A stretch of 64,000 bases of DNA from Hysterangium stoloniferum (Eukaryota > Basidiomycota > Agaricomycetes > Hysterangiales > Hysterangiaceae). A program made the position numbers and the translations under genes. Positions 10,529 through 23,480 of the stretch are shown here, one piece after another (the stretch's first letter is position 1; every line of letters starts with the position of its first letter). The DNA lies in NCBI GenBank assembly GCA_015178975.1, contig WHVD01000043.1, forward strand, positions 310,001-374,000, given 5' to 3'. The notes beneath the pieces are model-generated. The model was not told the DNA's origin. It saw only the letters and a program-made list of their open reading frames with translations, and did not search any database.

Positions 10529-11093
10529 TGTTAAGTGCCGTGTCGGGAACTTATTCCGGAACTATCGGGAAGTCACTGGGAAGTCAGAAACCTATCGATA
10601 GGGTCAGGACGTCGGCTTCAGCTTATGTGCTGCACCTCTACGCAAACGCTCAATGTCCTTAATTTCGGAGGTGAGACTTATAATGGAAGATATGGATATT
10701 CAGAGTTCCGAAGAGTTCCGAATATTGAGCGTACAGAAAGACGGGAGGAGGAATAAGAAACTAAGTCGATATCAGATCTAAGGTAAAGTACAAATTCGCG
10801 GAAACTAATATAAGTCTACTCGTTATTGTACTACAAACTAAGACCATAATAAGACGGAAATGGAAGTGTTCTTAAAACGGAAATACAATAAGACATATTA
10901 GGAAGACAATATTCCGAAATGGGAATATAACAAACAAACGAGTGAATACTTGTCAATGGACAAATTACCAAATGCGGAACAAGGGAAGAATGCGGATGAT
11001 ATGGTAATTATGATGTTCCATAGTCGGAGATCGGAGGTTGGAAGTCAGAAGTCGGAAGTCGGATATTGGAACATCTGGGAACGGGTTGTAACA
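10529..11093 (+). mobile_element. Solo LTR nested in copia element 1 (TGTTAAG family)
   Basis: A 565-bp block running from TGTTAAG to GTAACA, flanked by the 5-bp duplication ataat (10524-10528 and 11094-11098). No internal region remains, so it is a solo LTR, formed by recombination between two LTRs. It shares cttcagcttatgtgctgc with the 975-bp solo LTR at 30252 in the other copia element. The copia sequence continues on both sides. Probably Ty3/gypsy by its long LTR; that assignment is inference. Confidence 0.85.
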
Positions 11094-12460
11094 ATAATGG
11101 CCTTATCGAAGGTGCAACCCCCCCCTATCCTTCCATTACTCCCACTAAATGCGACTCCTGTATTCTTGGCAAACAGACTAAGTCATCTGTTCCAAAAAGA
11201 CGGGAGGAGGGACCAGGGCATAGGGCAATGAGAAGATTAGAAAAAGTTTGGATTGACTTGTCTGGGCCCAGTCCCATCACTTCAAGGACTGGGAATAATT
11301 ATATTATGAATATTGTAGATGATTTCTCAAGTTTTTCCTGGACTATTCTACTTAAACTGAAAAGTGATGCTTTCTTGCAACTTCAAGTTTGGGAACGTGC
11401 ATGGGAAGTCAAAACAGGATTAAAAGTTGCCATTTACCATACCGACAATGGAGAGCTCAAAAGTCATGAAATGGCTAATTGGTTAGCATCCAGAGGCACT
11501 GATCATCAATTTACAGCTCCATATACATCAGCACATATCAGACGAGTAGAGCGACTGCATCGCACTTTAATGGCCAAGGCCAGAACTATGCGTATTTATG
11601 CAGGACTACCTGCATACTTGTGGGATGAATTTTACCTCACTGCCACACATCTGCATGTCAAAATGACAACAAAATCTTTGAAAAGTAAGACACCCTGGGA
11701 ATTGTGGTATGGCTGAAAACCGGATTACTCTTACCTGAGGGAGATTGGTTGTCGTGCCTTTGTCTTGATTCAAAATCGGACAAACCCAAAGATTTATGAA
11801 CGATCAATTGAGTGCATCCTTATTGGATACCATAACAAATCTAAAACATATAGGTGCTATGACCCAAAAGCATGGCTAATATATAGTTCTTATCACATTC
11901 AGTTCCTTGAAAGCCATGATGGTCATCCACACACTCCCATCAATGAACCTATGGATCTTTCTAACGTGCACTCGGAACTGACCCCTTCCTCTAATGAGCA
12001 CTATTCCTCTGGCATACCCATTGAGCTTCCCGACTCAGCCCCCACTATCCTGCCACTGCAAGAACCACCTTGCATTGAGGCAACCAGCAACTTACCAGAA
12101 CCACCTCTTCGACATTCCAGTAGAACTACAGCCAGACAACCTACTTCAACTGCTAGGCTTGATCATGCTATTCAAGAGTCTAAGGACAGTGCTGAGCATT
12201 TACGGTTACAATGACAAGAACGTTCAACTGCTATCAATGAGTTGCATGCTGCCGCTACTGTCTCACCATCACCTACTGTTAACCATGATGAACTACGGAA
12301 TATCTTGTTATCCCTTCAATTTGACATGGACTCACCCATGGACTCACTAAATACAGAATTTGGTTTGGCAGCTATGCCTGATACACTTGGGATTGATCCA
12401 TTAACATGCAATGACGAACCACAGACTTGGGCTGAAGCCATGCATTCGGGTGACGCTTCT

Positions 12461-12890
12461 TGTCACAACTGTCACACATCACGATATTGTCACAAACAAT
12501 CAAAGGTAACTTTCGACAACGTTTCCACTTATCGAATTCGACTTGACAAACTGAACATTATTCGACACCATCAAATCTCTTTCGACATGTCTCATTTCGA
12601 CATCATATATGATTTCATAATTAGTTCATAACATAGTCATAACGATATGACGAAAAGCATAAAAGGGCTACGAAAGGAGCGAGGGAAGTCAGTTGAAATA
12701 TCTGTGTATTAGTGATATTAGTAATCTATCTTGTCGTAACTTCTTCGACAAATACTTCCGTGAGTTCTCACGACTGGTAATAGCCTCTTACTTCATCGAC
12801 AGGGTGAATATATACTTCGTCGAACGAGGCTTTCAAGTTCGATTAATAGAATATTATTCGACTTTATCAAAAAATAGTCAATTCGTGACA
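12461..12890 (+). mobile_element. Solo LTR nested in copia element 1 (TGTCACAA family)
   Basis: A 430-bp block starting TGTCACAACTGTCACA and ending CGTGACA, flanked by cttct (12456-12460 and 12891-12895). A TATA-like cataaaagggc lies near 12657. The ends suggest a Ty3/gypsy LTR. It lies between the integrase and reverse transcriptase regions of the host copia element. Confidence 0.85.
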
Positions 12891-14445
12891 CTTCTCAATG
12901 GTGGGCTGGATTCCAGGAGGAGTTAGACTCACTGAAACAGATGGGTGTCTACAAACTAGTCCCCCATTCCGAAGTTCCTCAGGGATGCAAAATTAGGAAA
13001 GGGCACCCTGTCTTTCAGATCAAGCGGGATGAGTCTGGTAAGGCAGTTCGATGGAAGGTGCGGTTGGTCTTTAAAGGTTTTGAGAAAATTTTTGATAAGG
13101 ACTATCACAAGACGACCTCACCAACTCCATGCATGGAGTCCTGGCACATTTTACTTCATATCACCACTACTCTCAGCTGGGATGCACAACAAATCAACAT
13201 CAAGACTGCCTTTCTCTATGGTCTTCTTCCTGATGATGAAGTACAGTATATGGCACAACCACAGGGATTTGAGGAACCAGGGAAAGAGGATTACATATGA
13301 TGATAGTCCGGGGCCTATACGGTATGAAGCAAAGTGGCAGGATATGGAATAAAACAATGAATGAACAGATGCTGGCTTGGGGTTTCACTCGACTCACATG
13401 CAAATCTTGCATTTATTATAGGCATACTGCCAGTGGTATTATCATCACCACAGTACATGTTGATGACTTTCTTTCTATTGCAAGCACTACCGCTGAGAAC
13501 ACTGCCTTTAAGGATCAAATGAGTCATGTGTGGACCATTTCTGACCTTGGCTCTGTCCGTTTCGTTGTCGGTATTGCGGTGGAATGGGATCGGCCCAATC
13601 ACTCTGTATACCTCTCCCAAACTGCCCTGATTGACAGGATTGTACGTCAATTCGGTCAGAGCACTTCTTCTACCTTTTCTACACTCATGGATCACAGCCT
13701 TAAACTTCACCGATTTAACCGTACCTCACTGTCCTCCATCGAGGTTAATGAATTACTTAAGATACCATATCGATCCTTAGTTGGCTGCCTACTTTACTTG
13801 GCTATTTCTACACATCCTGACATTTCTTATGCCGTTCAGCAATTGTCACAATTCCTTGACAGTTATTGCACACTTCATTGAACCACCGCTATTTGTGTTG
13901 TTCATTATCTGAAAGGCACAAGGGACCTTAAATTATGCCTGGGTGGCTTGAGTGGTATCAAGCTTGCAGGATATATGGATTCTGATTGCCAATTGTCTTG
14001 ACACCTGCCGCAGCGTTAGCAGCTATGCCTTCACTTTGGGATCTGGTGTTATCTCGTGGGCCACGAAAAAGCAGAAGACCATCGCTGCTTCATCTTGTGA
14101 GGCCGAATACATTGCTGCATTTGAGACCGTCAAGGAGGGTAGCTGGGTCTGGGCACTATTCACGGGGATTAATTTTCCTTGCACCAAATCCATGCCTATC
14201 CTTTGTGACAACAATGCAGCTATCACTTTATCTAAAGATCCCCTTTTGCACTCTCGGGTCAAACATATCAACATCAAATACCATTTCCTTCATGAACGTG
14301 TCCACACTGGGGATTTTTCCTTACGTTATATCAACACTGCAAATAACCTTGCCAATATCTTTATCAAAGCTCTAGAGCCATTGAAATTTCTCTACCTTCA
14401 CAATTTCCTGGGTCTTAAATGACAGGACTTCCATGTGAGGAGGAG

Positions 14446-14818
14446 TGTTGGACGACACCGTAGAAATCCCATTACCACATATGGACGAACAATAATATGC
14501 AGGGTTGAAACTGTATGATTGAGACTATACAAAGAGGCACAAAGGGTGAGACATTCCTTTGTGCCACTTTTCCTTTGTTCTTTACTACACTATTGTTCTC
14601 TGATTGTTATATAACATACTCACATGCAGAGAACACACCTCAGTCTGTTATACACTTATACGAGACTGAGGTGAGTTTGTGCCACATAACATCTATTATT
14701 CATTATACATACTTAATGTATACTGTATGTATTAGTTTTATTATTAGGTACATAAAATATTAGTCCATTATACACTTATATGAGACTGAGTTTTATTATT
14801 AGGTCTCACTTTCTAACA
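14446..14818 (+). repeat. 3' LTR of copia element 1
   Basis: 373 bp, TGTTGGACGACACC to CTTTCTAACA, preceded by the purine-rich tract gtgaggaggag. It has two copies of the CTCAGTC...GACTGAG hairpin, about 110 bp apart. Confidence 0.9.
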
Positions 14819-15454
14819 CCTTCCAGTTCCTGAGCCTCCTAATTTGTCAGAAAACCAAGCTTTTGAAGTCCCATGCTTGAGGCAATTCTTCATGAAGTTC
14901 TGCCAATCACTTCACATCCAGAACTTGACATCAGAAACTCTCCTTGACTTGATTTTGCAGGTCATAGAGGATCAGCGAGCTTCCCAGATGTTTTAACCTG
15001 TGTGGAAGCAACACTTGGCTGACTTTGTACCATAGTGTTTAATGTGACAACCAGATCTTTGCATAAAAAATGAAATGAGTGTATATATGCATCTCAGACA
15101 ATATCAAAATTTCTCCTTTGTGTATCCAGTTGGCATCCCAGGACATAAACTTGGTACACATAGTGTTAAATGCCATATTTTGGGGTTGGAAGAGATCGTA
15201 TTTGGTAGCTTTCATGAGGATGTCGAAACATGCATGATCAAGGTTCTGAGTGGAATTGCATAGCAATTGATTAAAATCCGAAAAAATATCCTAAAAAATA
15301 TCCAAGATGAATGTATTAAAGCTCTACTTACTTCCCCAGACCCATTTAGTTGACTAGAGTTCCCAATTGTTATTTGTGACCACTGCGCCTGGTTTGGTTG
15401 GAGAAAAGATTGAGGGAAGCAATATGGCGATGAATGTGGATTGTAGGTTGACAT

Positions 15455-15659
15455 GGTGGTACAAAGAAACGGGACTGCATTAGAGCATGTCTGGCGAGAC
15501 ACACGGACCGATCACAGGACCACCTCAATGGGCTGCAAGCAGTCACACCGCGATGTTCTTTTTTAATCTGTCTGTTCTGTAAAATTATTCATTGGTAATC
15601 TGGCGAATTCCAGCTGTGCTCAAACAGGATTTAGTAATCCCTTTCCTGTTGTCGGTCTC
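15455..15659. promoter_or_regulatory. Upstream region of family C copy 1
   Basis: This stretch precedes the family C start at 15454 and is conserved with 51207-51360 upstream of copy 4, including gcgatgttcttttttaatctg. It probably holds the C promoter. No clear TATA box is visible. It ends where a truncated family B exon 3 begins. Confidence 0.4.
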
Positions 15660-15747
15660 TTGGTTATTGTGGAAGTGATCTGCCACGTGCATCAACTATC
15701 TGTAGAGGAGCTCACAGCGATCATAGGTTACATTGAATTCTGGCTAC

Positions 15748-17044
15748 TGTGAGGTATCAGCATTATCTCATAATGTTCTCTTAATTTTCTTTGAATTAGT
15801 TAATATTTTCTCGAATTTTTATTGTATTTTTACTATGTTTATTGTGAAAAATAGGCCTTATTCCTTTTAACTTCACATAAATAATAGCATATATGGACTC
15901 ATATTATGCTATTATTACTTAATTTATTTATTATAATTCTTAACTAATTATTTATATTTTATTTACTTAGTTATTACCTTTCGGCACCTTGCTGCAGCTT
16001 GTTTGCGCATTTTTGAAGTCATGTGACCTATTAGATAAGCGTCCGGTGGTCGGGATGTCACACAAGTCACAGTCCGATGTCGGGATGTCACACAGGTCAC
16101 GGATGTGACTACCCGAGTCATTAATTGATTCCGCCGACTCATCGTTTGCTTCCGTCCCGGGACCGCGGCCTTGAACCTTCATGTTCAAGCAAGAGGTTAG
16201 AACCCTTGTCTCAGAGAAGGGAATCACATGATAAATAAAGGGTAAATAATGAGTAGAATATGAGGTCATTATGATCTAACTAATGACCTCATAAACTAAA
16301 TAATTAGCTAATCATTGAGTTATCAAAATGTATATAAGGAGGGCCAAGTTTCCAATAAAATCATCTTATCACACACATATTTTACAGTACAGCACAGAAG
16401 CTTACCTCATTATCCTAAGTACAATAATAGCCTTAGTCTGATACACTCACTGCAAGCACCTACACTTGCAGCATCTTGAATCTTTGTCAGCAACTCTTGG
16501 ACTTAGCTAATCATCTAAGTTCCCCAGCCTCACAGCTACCCTTTAGGCTTATTAATTAGATAATAAACCTAATAAGTATCTAAGTATCCTTACTGAAATC
16601 CCTGCCAATACTAGATTACTCAAGGCCCAGCCCTAAGTTTATTGAATTAATCAAGTACAAGCACTCAGATAATCCAATACATATTATTTTCTCTATTAAT
16701 AAATTATTTAACACCTTGTTAAATAACTATTAATAGTTACAAATAAGCATACAAGAATCCGAAGCTCTTATATCAAGTCTCTGCCAAGTTACTGCGCATA
16801 TATTTAGCTTTCAGCCCCTATTCTCAAGGAATAGTTCTTTTATTTGCTAAAAGAGTCATACACAGTTCTATTGAACCTTTCAATAATCAAAATAAGCATT
16901 GATTTGAGTTGTTTAAGCTTCATAGCGCAGCTCATTAATCTATCAGTATTTAAATTACTGGACCTTTGCTTGTTTTGTTGTTGAAGCTCTGTGACACTAT
17001 AGCATATATTGAGCTATCTAAGAGAATCCCCTGAATACATTACA
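15748..17044 (+). mobile_element. Long LTR-like insertion, 1297 bp, in family B
   Basis: Runs from TGTGAGGTATCAGC to ACATTACA with the target duplication gctac (15743-15747 and 17045-17049). Other family B copies show the empty site. It is AT-rich and has a TATA-like tatataagga at 16331 and a pair of short direct repeats with gtcgggatgtcacaca (about 16050-16095). No coding region is convincing. The TG/CA ends and 5-bp duplication fit a long solo LTR, probably Ty3/gypsy; a small non-autonomous LTR element is the alternative. Confidence 0.75.
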
Positions 17045-17641
17045 GCTACAAGCGTGCGTCACAACCTCACACCATTTTATCCTTTCCACCACAACCATAA
17101 CAGACAAAATCACCCCAATGACTTTACTCGTATGGATATCCTACACAGTCTCTCATGTGTTGCATCCAAGATGCTTGGTTTCGAGATATTGCTGCAGCGG
17201 TATCAAGGGTTATCTTGAAGGACATAAACATCCATATAGCATCACTGACACCCAATATTTATTTGGGGGCATCACATCCACTGTATCGGAATATTCACTC
17301 CTTGAAAACCTTCTTCAAGGACAGCACACTTCTCACTGAACACATCAACCAGCTGAATGGGGTTTCTTTGTTCTATGAGCCCATTGTACAGTACATTCAC
17401 AATATTTTCCCTTATAGCACTGTCTTACATGCACCCATGCAACTGTCCAACCATTCTGATTCTGATGGAAGCGAGTCCAAATTACCTGCTCTTGCATTCT
17501 GTGGAGATAGTCATGGTGGTTACTCTGAAGCTGATGGCTGGATCTTCTGAGCCTGAATCTACATGTACCACAGTGTGCAGCCTCGATACCATGGCCATGC
17601 TCATTTCTCTTCTTCCACAGTGTGACAGAATGTGCAGCTCG

Positions 17642-17894
17642 TGTTGAAACAGTTGAATAATACTTTGCAGAACACCCCTGTGAGTGTGATTGGAAAGTAA
17701 ACAATAAGGAGACTTTCCCACACCCACAGTGGATTATACTACTAGGTGCTTATTTAAGCACCTATACAGTAGTTACTGACCTAAGGTAACTCACTCAATA
17801 CTGCACCTACAGTGCTGGGAAAAATACTACAAATATCAGAAAAATATGGAGATCATAATAGACTATGATAGAGCTGTAGTATCATACTCTAACA
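17642..17894 (+). mobile_element. Solo LTR, 253 bp, copia-like
   Basis: TGTTGAAACAGTTG to ACTCTAACA, flanked by gctcg (17637-17641 and 17895-17899). It contains a near-perfect 20-bp palindrome, aggtgcttatttaagcacct (17744-17763), whose centre may serve as a TATA element. The host exon continues directly on both sides. Confidence 0.85.
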
Positions 17895-19659
17895 GCTCGA
17901 ACAATGTCCAATCCATCAGTTACTGGATTGAGATTTTAGGTTTCACCACACATTCCTTCCTTTGTGTAAACACCACACCTTCCACTCGTGTAGGGTATAA
18001 TTAGACCTCCATGTCAGTGTTGGAAGAACATGGTTACCCTGACAAAGGTCTTTCACCATCAATTGGACACACTTCCTAATCATTTCTCTTCGATAATGCT
18101 GACACTTGTCAACCAAATTAGGAGGAACCCAATAGTGTCACCCGCTATTCAACTCACTTTGCAGCCAGGGTTGCAGATATTAGAAAGCTATATGATTTGA
18201 GCATGTGTAAGAACACACTTAGTCATTTTGTATTATTGCCAACCAGCTCTGCAGTTGTCCCCATCAATGTATTGAACACATTTGGCTTTGCCTAGACTAA
18301 CATCCGAATCATGAACGATGCTTGTTTTAAATTAAGATATCACTAGATGTCTGAAAATGCCCTCCCTCGTCGCCAGTCGATCCATTTCTCGTTCAGGCTC
18401 ATCATACCTTCAGGCGAGTGTTCAACCGACAAGATCCATGATCTTAAAATCGAGGGCCTTCATACCGTGTAAGTCATTGTGTTGGGCGAATTATTTAAAC
18501 CAATCCTCTTCCATTGAAAACTTCACAATACCAGCTACATAGGTCGAGCAAAGATGAGAGCGCATACAGTCACTTTTCACCACCGCCACGAGCTCTGCAT
18601 GTTCCACGCATTGATGCCATACATGCATTGAACACACTTTTGGGCACCACCCGTGGCTAGACTGACATCATAGTTATAAATTACAATCATTTCAACTAGA
18701 ACACGGACTTAGGAGTCGTATGAAGCGACATAATTTGACACAATGTCAAGCAGCCATGGTCAGTTGTAATAATCGCTGCGAGATTTTCTAGACTGGTGTA
18801 GAATATATATTCCGAGGACTACTCGCTGAAATCACATCGCATATATACTAGGACGTATCAAAGAAGGTGGTCCGCCTCGCTATTCTCCTGCCATTTGTTT
18901 GGGAGAACAGGAAGCCGGGCCAACCCAGTGGACAACTCCATGATCAAGACACCGACACTTCTTCACATGTCGCGATCTTTCACCTTGGATAAGAGAAACG
19001 GAGCTCGTGGTCATTTCAGGTGGAATAACATATCAACTAAGAGCTGAAGACCACCCACGGCCCGCCGCATGGAGCAGGCAATCCACGAGAAATCTCATTT
19101 ACTGTGTTTCAATGTTTCGCTTGCTAGCGTCACACTACACACCACGAATTTATTTTATTTACTATCCCGACATTTCCTTTACTCCTTGCATTTATACTGA
19201 CTGGGGTACATTCCGCCAATTGTCATGTTCAACTGATTTTATGTCGAGTAGTAGCGAAACAGGTACTTGATTAACGCCAATATTAAAGAGGGCATCGACA
19301 AGATCCGTGGGCCTCTTGCACGTTAATTGTCGTCACCCGTTCCTTCCTGTGCGTAGTCGCCACACCTTTCACTGGTGTATTGGTAGTGTCGACGATTCTA
19401 ACTACTTCTCCGTTTTCCGGAATGTAAAGCATGGAAGAAAACTTTGAGGCTTCTAGGCCGTGTCATCAAACACAATGTTGGTGAGTTGGTCGCCGGAATG
19501 GTGTTAGCCAAGGAGACACCGCCAGATGTGAATTTCAACATTGGAAAGGACTCACAGTGCTTCACAATTCTTAATCTACCTTGCCATCGTCGAATCGAAT
19601 GGCCACAGAAATTGATGAAGAGTGTGAGGTTGGGGCGAACGGTTCACTCTGCAGGATAG

Positions 19660-20095
19660 ACAATAATATGACTAGTTGTACTTAATTATGACGGATTATG
19701 AATTATAGGCACAATTATTTCATGAAAACTGCGTTTGACTTCTCTCAAATTATCAAACTTGGTTTCTTCTCATTGAAAGTCTTGAGATAGAATTCAACAT
19801 GAAGCCCATAAAGACGCTAGCTGTAACAGGCACTGAAGCAGCAAACCACTCAGCGTCACTCTGGATAGCATCCACTCCATTTATGATATATGATATCCCA
19901 GAATGTAACCTCCCAAATGACAGAAAAGAGATCGGAAAAGATGGAAGGCCCTGACATCTGGTACTCAAGAATTCTGCAATTACTACATTATGCAACGATG
20001 AAATAATTAGGGTTACTCTGCCCCTCATATCTGGATCTCTCACCCCCAGACCCACGCCACAGTGTGCAGCTTCAAAGCCATCACCATTCTCGGTC
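19660..20095 (-). other. Spacer after a VHSAG end; diverged family A-like piece
   Basis: Begins with the conserved spacer that follows VHSAG ends (gattatgaattataggcaca, compare 25480 and 45640). A 100-codon minus-strand frame (19753-20055) follows. The DNA around 19755-19800 (ggtttcttctcattgaaagtcttgataga-like) resembles the family A exon 1 region at 26410-26450 but is much diverged. I cannot say whether the frame is coding. Confidence 0.3.
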
Positions 20096-22190
20096 TCTCC
20101 TTATACATTGGGACGCGGTCCGTGCCTTAATCAACGAAGGATCCATGGTTGACGTCATCACTTTACAACGTTTTAGTCAAGTCACCGCTACACACCAAAC
20201 TGTGATGAGGTTGCATCAACATTTATCATACAAATCACCGGTTATCGTGATATCTCACTCATTTTCGGCCTTGGGTTTATCGTGGAAGCGATCTGCCGCG
20301 TTCGTCAACTATCTGTAGAAGAGCTCACGGCGATCGGAGGTTACTTTGAATTCTGGTTACAACTGTGCGTCGCGACATCACATGATTTCATCTTTCCCAC
20401 CAAAAGAATAACAGACAAAGTCATCAGCGACTACTTTTCCCATCTAAATATCCTATACGGCTTCTCGTGTGTTGCATCCACCAAGATGCATGCTTTCGAG
20501 ATTTTGCTGCAGCGGCATTGAGGGCTATATTGGACGACATAAACGTGCATATAGCGTCATTGACACTTCATCTTGATTTGGAGACATCATATACACTGCA
20601 TCGGAGTATTTACAGCTTGAAAATCCTTTTCGACGACAGCACGCTTCTCACCGATCACATCAACGAGCTGAATGTGGTTTCTTCGCTCATTGGGCCCATC
20701 GCACGGTACGTCCACAATATTTTACCTACCTACACCGTCTTACATCCGCCTATGAACCTTTCCTACCAGTCTGATTCTGACGCACACGAGTCCTAATTGG
20801 TATCTCCTGCTGTCTGGCGAAAGAATAATCCAGTGGACTATGAAGCTGATAGCTGGATCTTCCGAGCCCGAATCCGCATGTACCACAGTACGCAGCCTCG
20901 ATACCATCCCCATGCTCGTTTCTCTCCTTCCACATTGTGACACCATGCGCAATGACAAATTCATCAGTTACTGGCTTAAGGGTTTAGATTCCACCGCGCG
21001 TTCTTTCCTTTGCGTGGTCGCCACACCTTCCATTCGTGTGTCGGTAGGGTCTGATTAGACCCCCATATATCAGTGTTGGAGGAACATAGTTACCCGACAA
21101 GGGTCTTGCACCATCAATTGGATACAGTTCCTAATCATTTCTCTTCAATTATGCCGACAGATTTCAACCAGACCAGGAGGAGCACAATCCCGTCTCCCTT
21201 TAATTAATTCACTTTGCAACCAGATTTGAAAAAATGTATTAAGATATATAGCTTCAGCCAATGTAAGAGCGCATATAGTCACTTTTGCCATCGCCGCGAA
21301 CACTGCTGCTTGTACTCATACAGGCGTTGAATACATTTTGGGGCACTAGCCTTGGCCAGACTAACATCTCAATCATTAAAGACATTCGGTTCAAATAAAA
21401 TATCAATGGAGGTCTGAAAAATGGCTCCTTCGTCGCCCTTTCGATGCATGTCTCGTTCAGGCTGATCATACCTTCAGGCCAGTATTCAATCAACACGATC
21501 CATGATCTTAAAACCGACAGCCTTCACCCCAAGCGAGTCAATCTGTTGCGCGAATTCTTTAAACTAATACTCTTGCATTGAAAACTTGACAATACAGCTG
21601 CCATAGGTCGATCAAATATAACAGCGCATGCAGTCACTTTTCATCATTGCCGCGAGCTCTGCATGTTGCACGCATTGATCCCATACATGCATTGAATACA
21701 GTTTAGACTGACATCCCATTTATGAATGACAATCATTTCGAACAGAACGCGGACTCCAGAGTTGTATGAAACTGAATAATTTGACAAAATGTAAAAGCGG
21801 AGATAGTTACTTGTAATGATCGTTGCGAGGTTCTCTAGACTGGTGTCGAATATATTCCGAGGAACACCCGTCACTGAAATCACATCGCAGATTTAGCGAC
21901 AACAATTTCAATAGAATACCACTAGGACGTCTCAAAAAAGGCGGCCCCACCGTTATTCCGTGTCATTTGTTTGGGAGAACAGGAACCCGGGCCAACCCAA
22001 TGGACAACAATAATCAAGATACCGACACTTCTCCACATGTCGCGAGCTTTCACCTTGGATAAGAGAAAAGTACCTCTTGGTCATTTCAGGTGGAATCAGT
22101 TATCAACTAAGAGCTGAGGAATACCCACGACGACTGTAAGGTCGTCGAGTGACCTCATTCGGTCGGTACAGACAGGAATAGGTCATTTTT
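20096..22190 (+). pseudogene. Family B, 5'-truncated copy
   Basis: Opens inside exon 3 (DVITLQRFSQV region) and continues VRQLSVEELTAIGGYFEFW, then the exon HIASLTLHLDLETS, an intron beginning near 20708 and ending CCTACCAG at 20769, SDSDAHES, SSEPESACTTVRSLDTIPML, VATPSIRVSVGSD and the internal AYSHF-type modules (about 21240-21860). It ends in the CHLFGRTGTRANPMDN segment and the cgactgtaaggtcgtcgag stretch that precedes family C 3' ends. Exons 1-2 are missing. Unlike the VHSAG type, this copy ends convergent to a family C remnant at 22194. Confidence 0.55.
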
Positions 22191-22193
22191 ATT

Positions 22194-22382
22194 TTAAGGG
22201 AGTAATGAGGAGTACAGTAAATCGCGAAACATCTCGACAGAGAGAGTAGCTACCGTTCTTGAAAAGTGTCCTTGGTAATATATCTTTCGTGCAACAATGG
22301 AGTTGCCAGTTGTAATGGAAAGTTTCCAATGTCCGTCTATAGATGAAGGAAACAATGATGAAGAACTGGGATTGGATGAACT
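22194..22382 (-). pseudogene. Family C remnant, last exon
   Basis: Minus-strand SSSLFPSSIDGHWKLSITTG and GHFSRTVATLS match the end of family C. The VIDLTSDE region that should precede it is replaced at about 22382 by a copia fragment, so only the last 60 or so codons survive. Confidence 0.6.
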
Positions 22383-23480
22383 AGGGTTACAATCTGCCAT
22401 CCCGAACCGTTCTAAAACTCTTTCCAGGTAAGCCCGTTGAGACATACTTATTGTTCCAGCAGTTCGGTCCCTGTCCATTCGTATGCCCAGGACCATATTC
22501 GCGTCCCCCAAATCCTTTTTCTCTCGTATGTCCATCCCAACTCCTCCATTGCCATCTGCGCTTCCTCCCTGGTTGATGTGGTGTCGCATGTGTATGTGCT
22601 AATGATAGTGATATGCCCATTATTATGTCGCGAGCGTACTGCTGGGTCAGCGTTGGACCTGTAATATCCTAATTCCTCCATCTCTGTATTCAGAGCCTCT
22701 GCCCAGTTGAAAGCGCCGTCCATAGTCCCGTATAGCGTCTTGTGGAGCTGTCCCACCTTTCCCTCTACCTTTGCCCCATTTGATAATTCGATGTATGTGA
22801 TCGCCTGGGGGTGTGAATTTAAGTACGCTGCCACATAGTCGATCTGTCAGGCCTCCATAGCGAACAACTGATGCGTAAATTTCGAAAAAATCTACACCTG
22901 GGATATGTGTAAAACCCTTCGCCACCAAATGTGCTTTGCGAGCTGTAAGATTTCCATCTGCGTCGTACTCATTTACGAAGGTCCACCACGTTTGTATGAG
23001 TCGGACATCTGAGGGCGGGTCAATTACCTTCCATACGTTTCTGCCTTTCATGACTGCTAATTCCTTTGCTATGGGTGCTTCCCAGATATCTGGACGCGTC
23101 ATCGCTTCAGTGTATGAGTTCGGGAGCCAATAGTTCTGTGGATCTGGGAGCTCAGCTGTCGGTACTTCCCCCACAGTGACGGCTTGGATGCTGTTAACGT
23201 TGGTAGGCCTTTTCCCATCCATTGCCCAATCTGCCCCAGCATGTCTCGCTTTTTCAGTGTTACGTTCGGAATCCTGTGAATCGAGGATCACCTGTGTTGG
23301 AGTGCGGATACGATTTGAGGTACGAGGTGCAGCTGGCAAATCAACTACAGGAGCCGGGTGAGTATCAGTTGTATTATCTGTCAAATCAGCATTGTCATTT
23401 AGTTGTCCTTGGTCCGGCGGCGTGACGTGGCCCTCATCCTCACTCGATGACAGTGATGGGAGGGGAGTTAATGTTTTGCT
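22383..23480 (-). mobile_element. Copia retrotransposon fragment (reverse transcriptase region)
   Basis: A broken fragment on the minus strand. It shows the proline/serine-rich linker (SSSEDEGHVTPPDQGQLN), the start of the copia reverse transcriptase (YTEAMTRPDIWEAPIAKELA, NVWKVIDPP, HLVAKGFTHIPGVDFF) and more C-terminal reverse transcriptase blocks (KTLYGTMDGAFNWAE, DLGDANMVLGIR). It differs from the two large copia elements in the window. No LTR or target duplication is visible, and the flanks belong to non-adjacent parts of the A-B-C backbone. An old relic with several breaks. Confidence 0.8.

Larger units (their letters stand above)
8539..14818 (+). mobile_element. Ty1/copia LTR retrotransposon, element 1
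   Basis: LTRs lie at 8539-8798 (260 bp) and 14446-14818 (373 bp), starting TGTT and ending AACA. They differ in length because an internal repeat is present once in one and twice in the other. The target duplication is ccttc (8534-8538 and 14819-14823). A primer-binding site, ggttatgggtc (8799-8809), adjoins the 5' LTR. Domains follow in copia order: Gag from about 8851, aspartic protease near LDTGASVHIS (about 10070), GAG-pre-integrase and integrase (YHTDNGE, about 11440), reverse transcriptase (HVDDFLS, about 13460) and RNase H (SSCEAEYIA, about 14090). Two solo LTRs are nested inside. The coding region is broken several times; a moderately old fossil. Confidence 0.92.
7580..15454 (-). pseudogene. 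Family C gene, copy 1, split by a copia element
   Basis: Unknown function. On the minus strand it starts at 15454 (MSTYNPHSSPYCFPQSF). Exon 1 ends near NGSGE at a GTAAGT donor, and the next exon starts NLDHACFDILMKATKYDL. A later exon has DWQNFMKNCLKHGTSKAWF and reaches 14824. The copia element 8539-14818 interrupts it there, with the target duplication ccttc on both sides. The gene resumes at 8538 with RQSDQCMTEHGKQLWNSLHA, is interrupted again by the insertion at 7939-8427, then gives YPGWVGQTRK and DVIDLTTSDE, ending near 7580. VIDLT followed by Ser and acidic residues matches a SUMO-interacting motif, hinting at a nuclear protein. Convergent with family B copy 1. Confidence 0.6.
15660..19659 (+). 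pseudogene. Family B, 3' part with the VHSAG ending
   Basis: A 5'-truncated copy. It opens inside exon 3 (VRQLSVEEL region), is interrupted by the LTR at 15748-17044, and resumes at 17050 through the next exons (NIYLGASHPLYRNIHSLKTF, an intron starting near 17389 and ending CAACCATTC, SDSDGSESKLPA). The LTR at 17642-17894 interrupts it again before the internal modules, and it finishes with the C-terminal exon: HNVGELVAGMVLAKETPPDV, FNIGKDSQCFTILNLPCHRR and MKSVRLGRTVHSAG, with the stop at 19657-19659. The C-terminal exon is open and conserved with 63196-63567 (-), 25095-25470 and 45300-45630. Function unknown. Confidence 0.6.
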
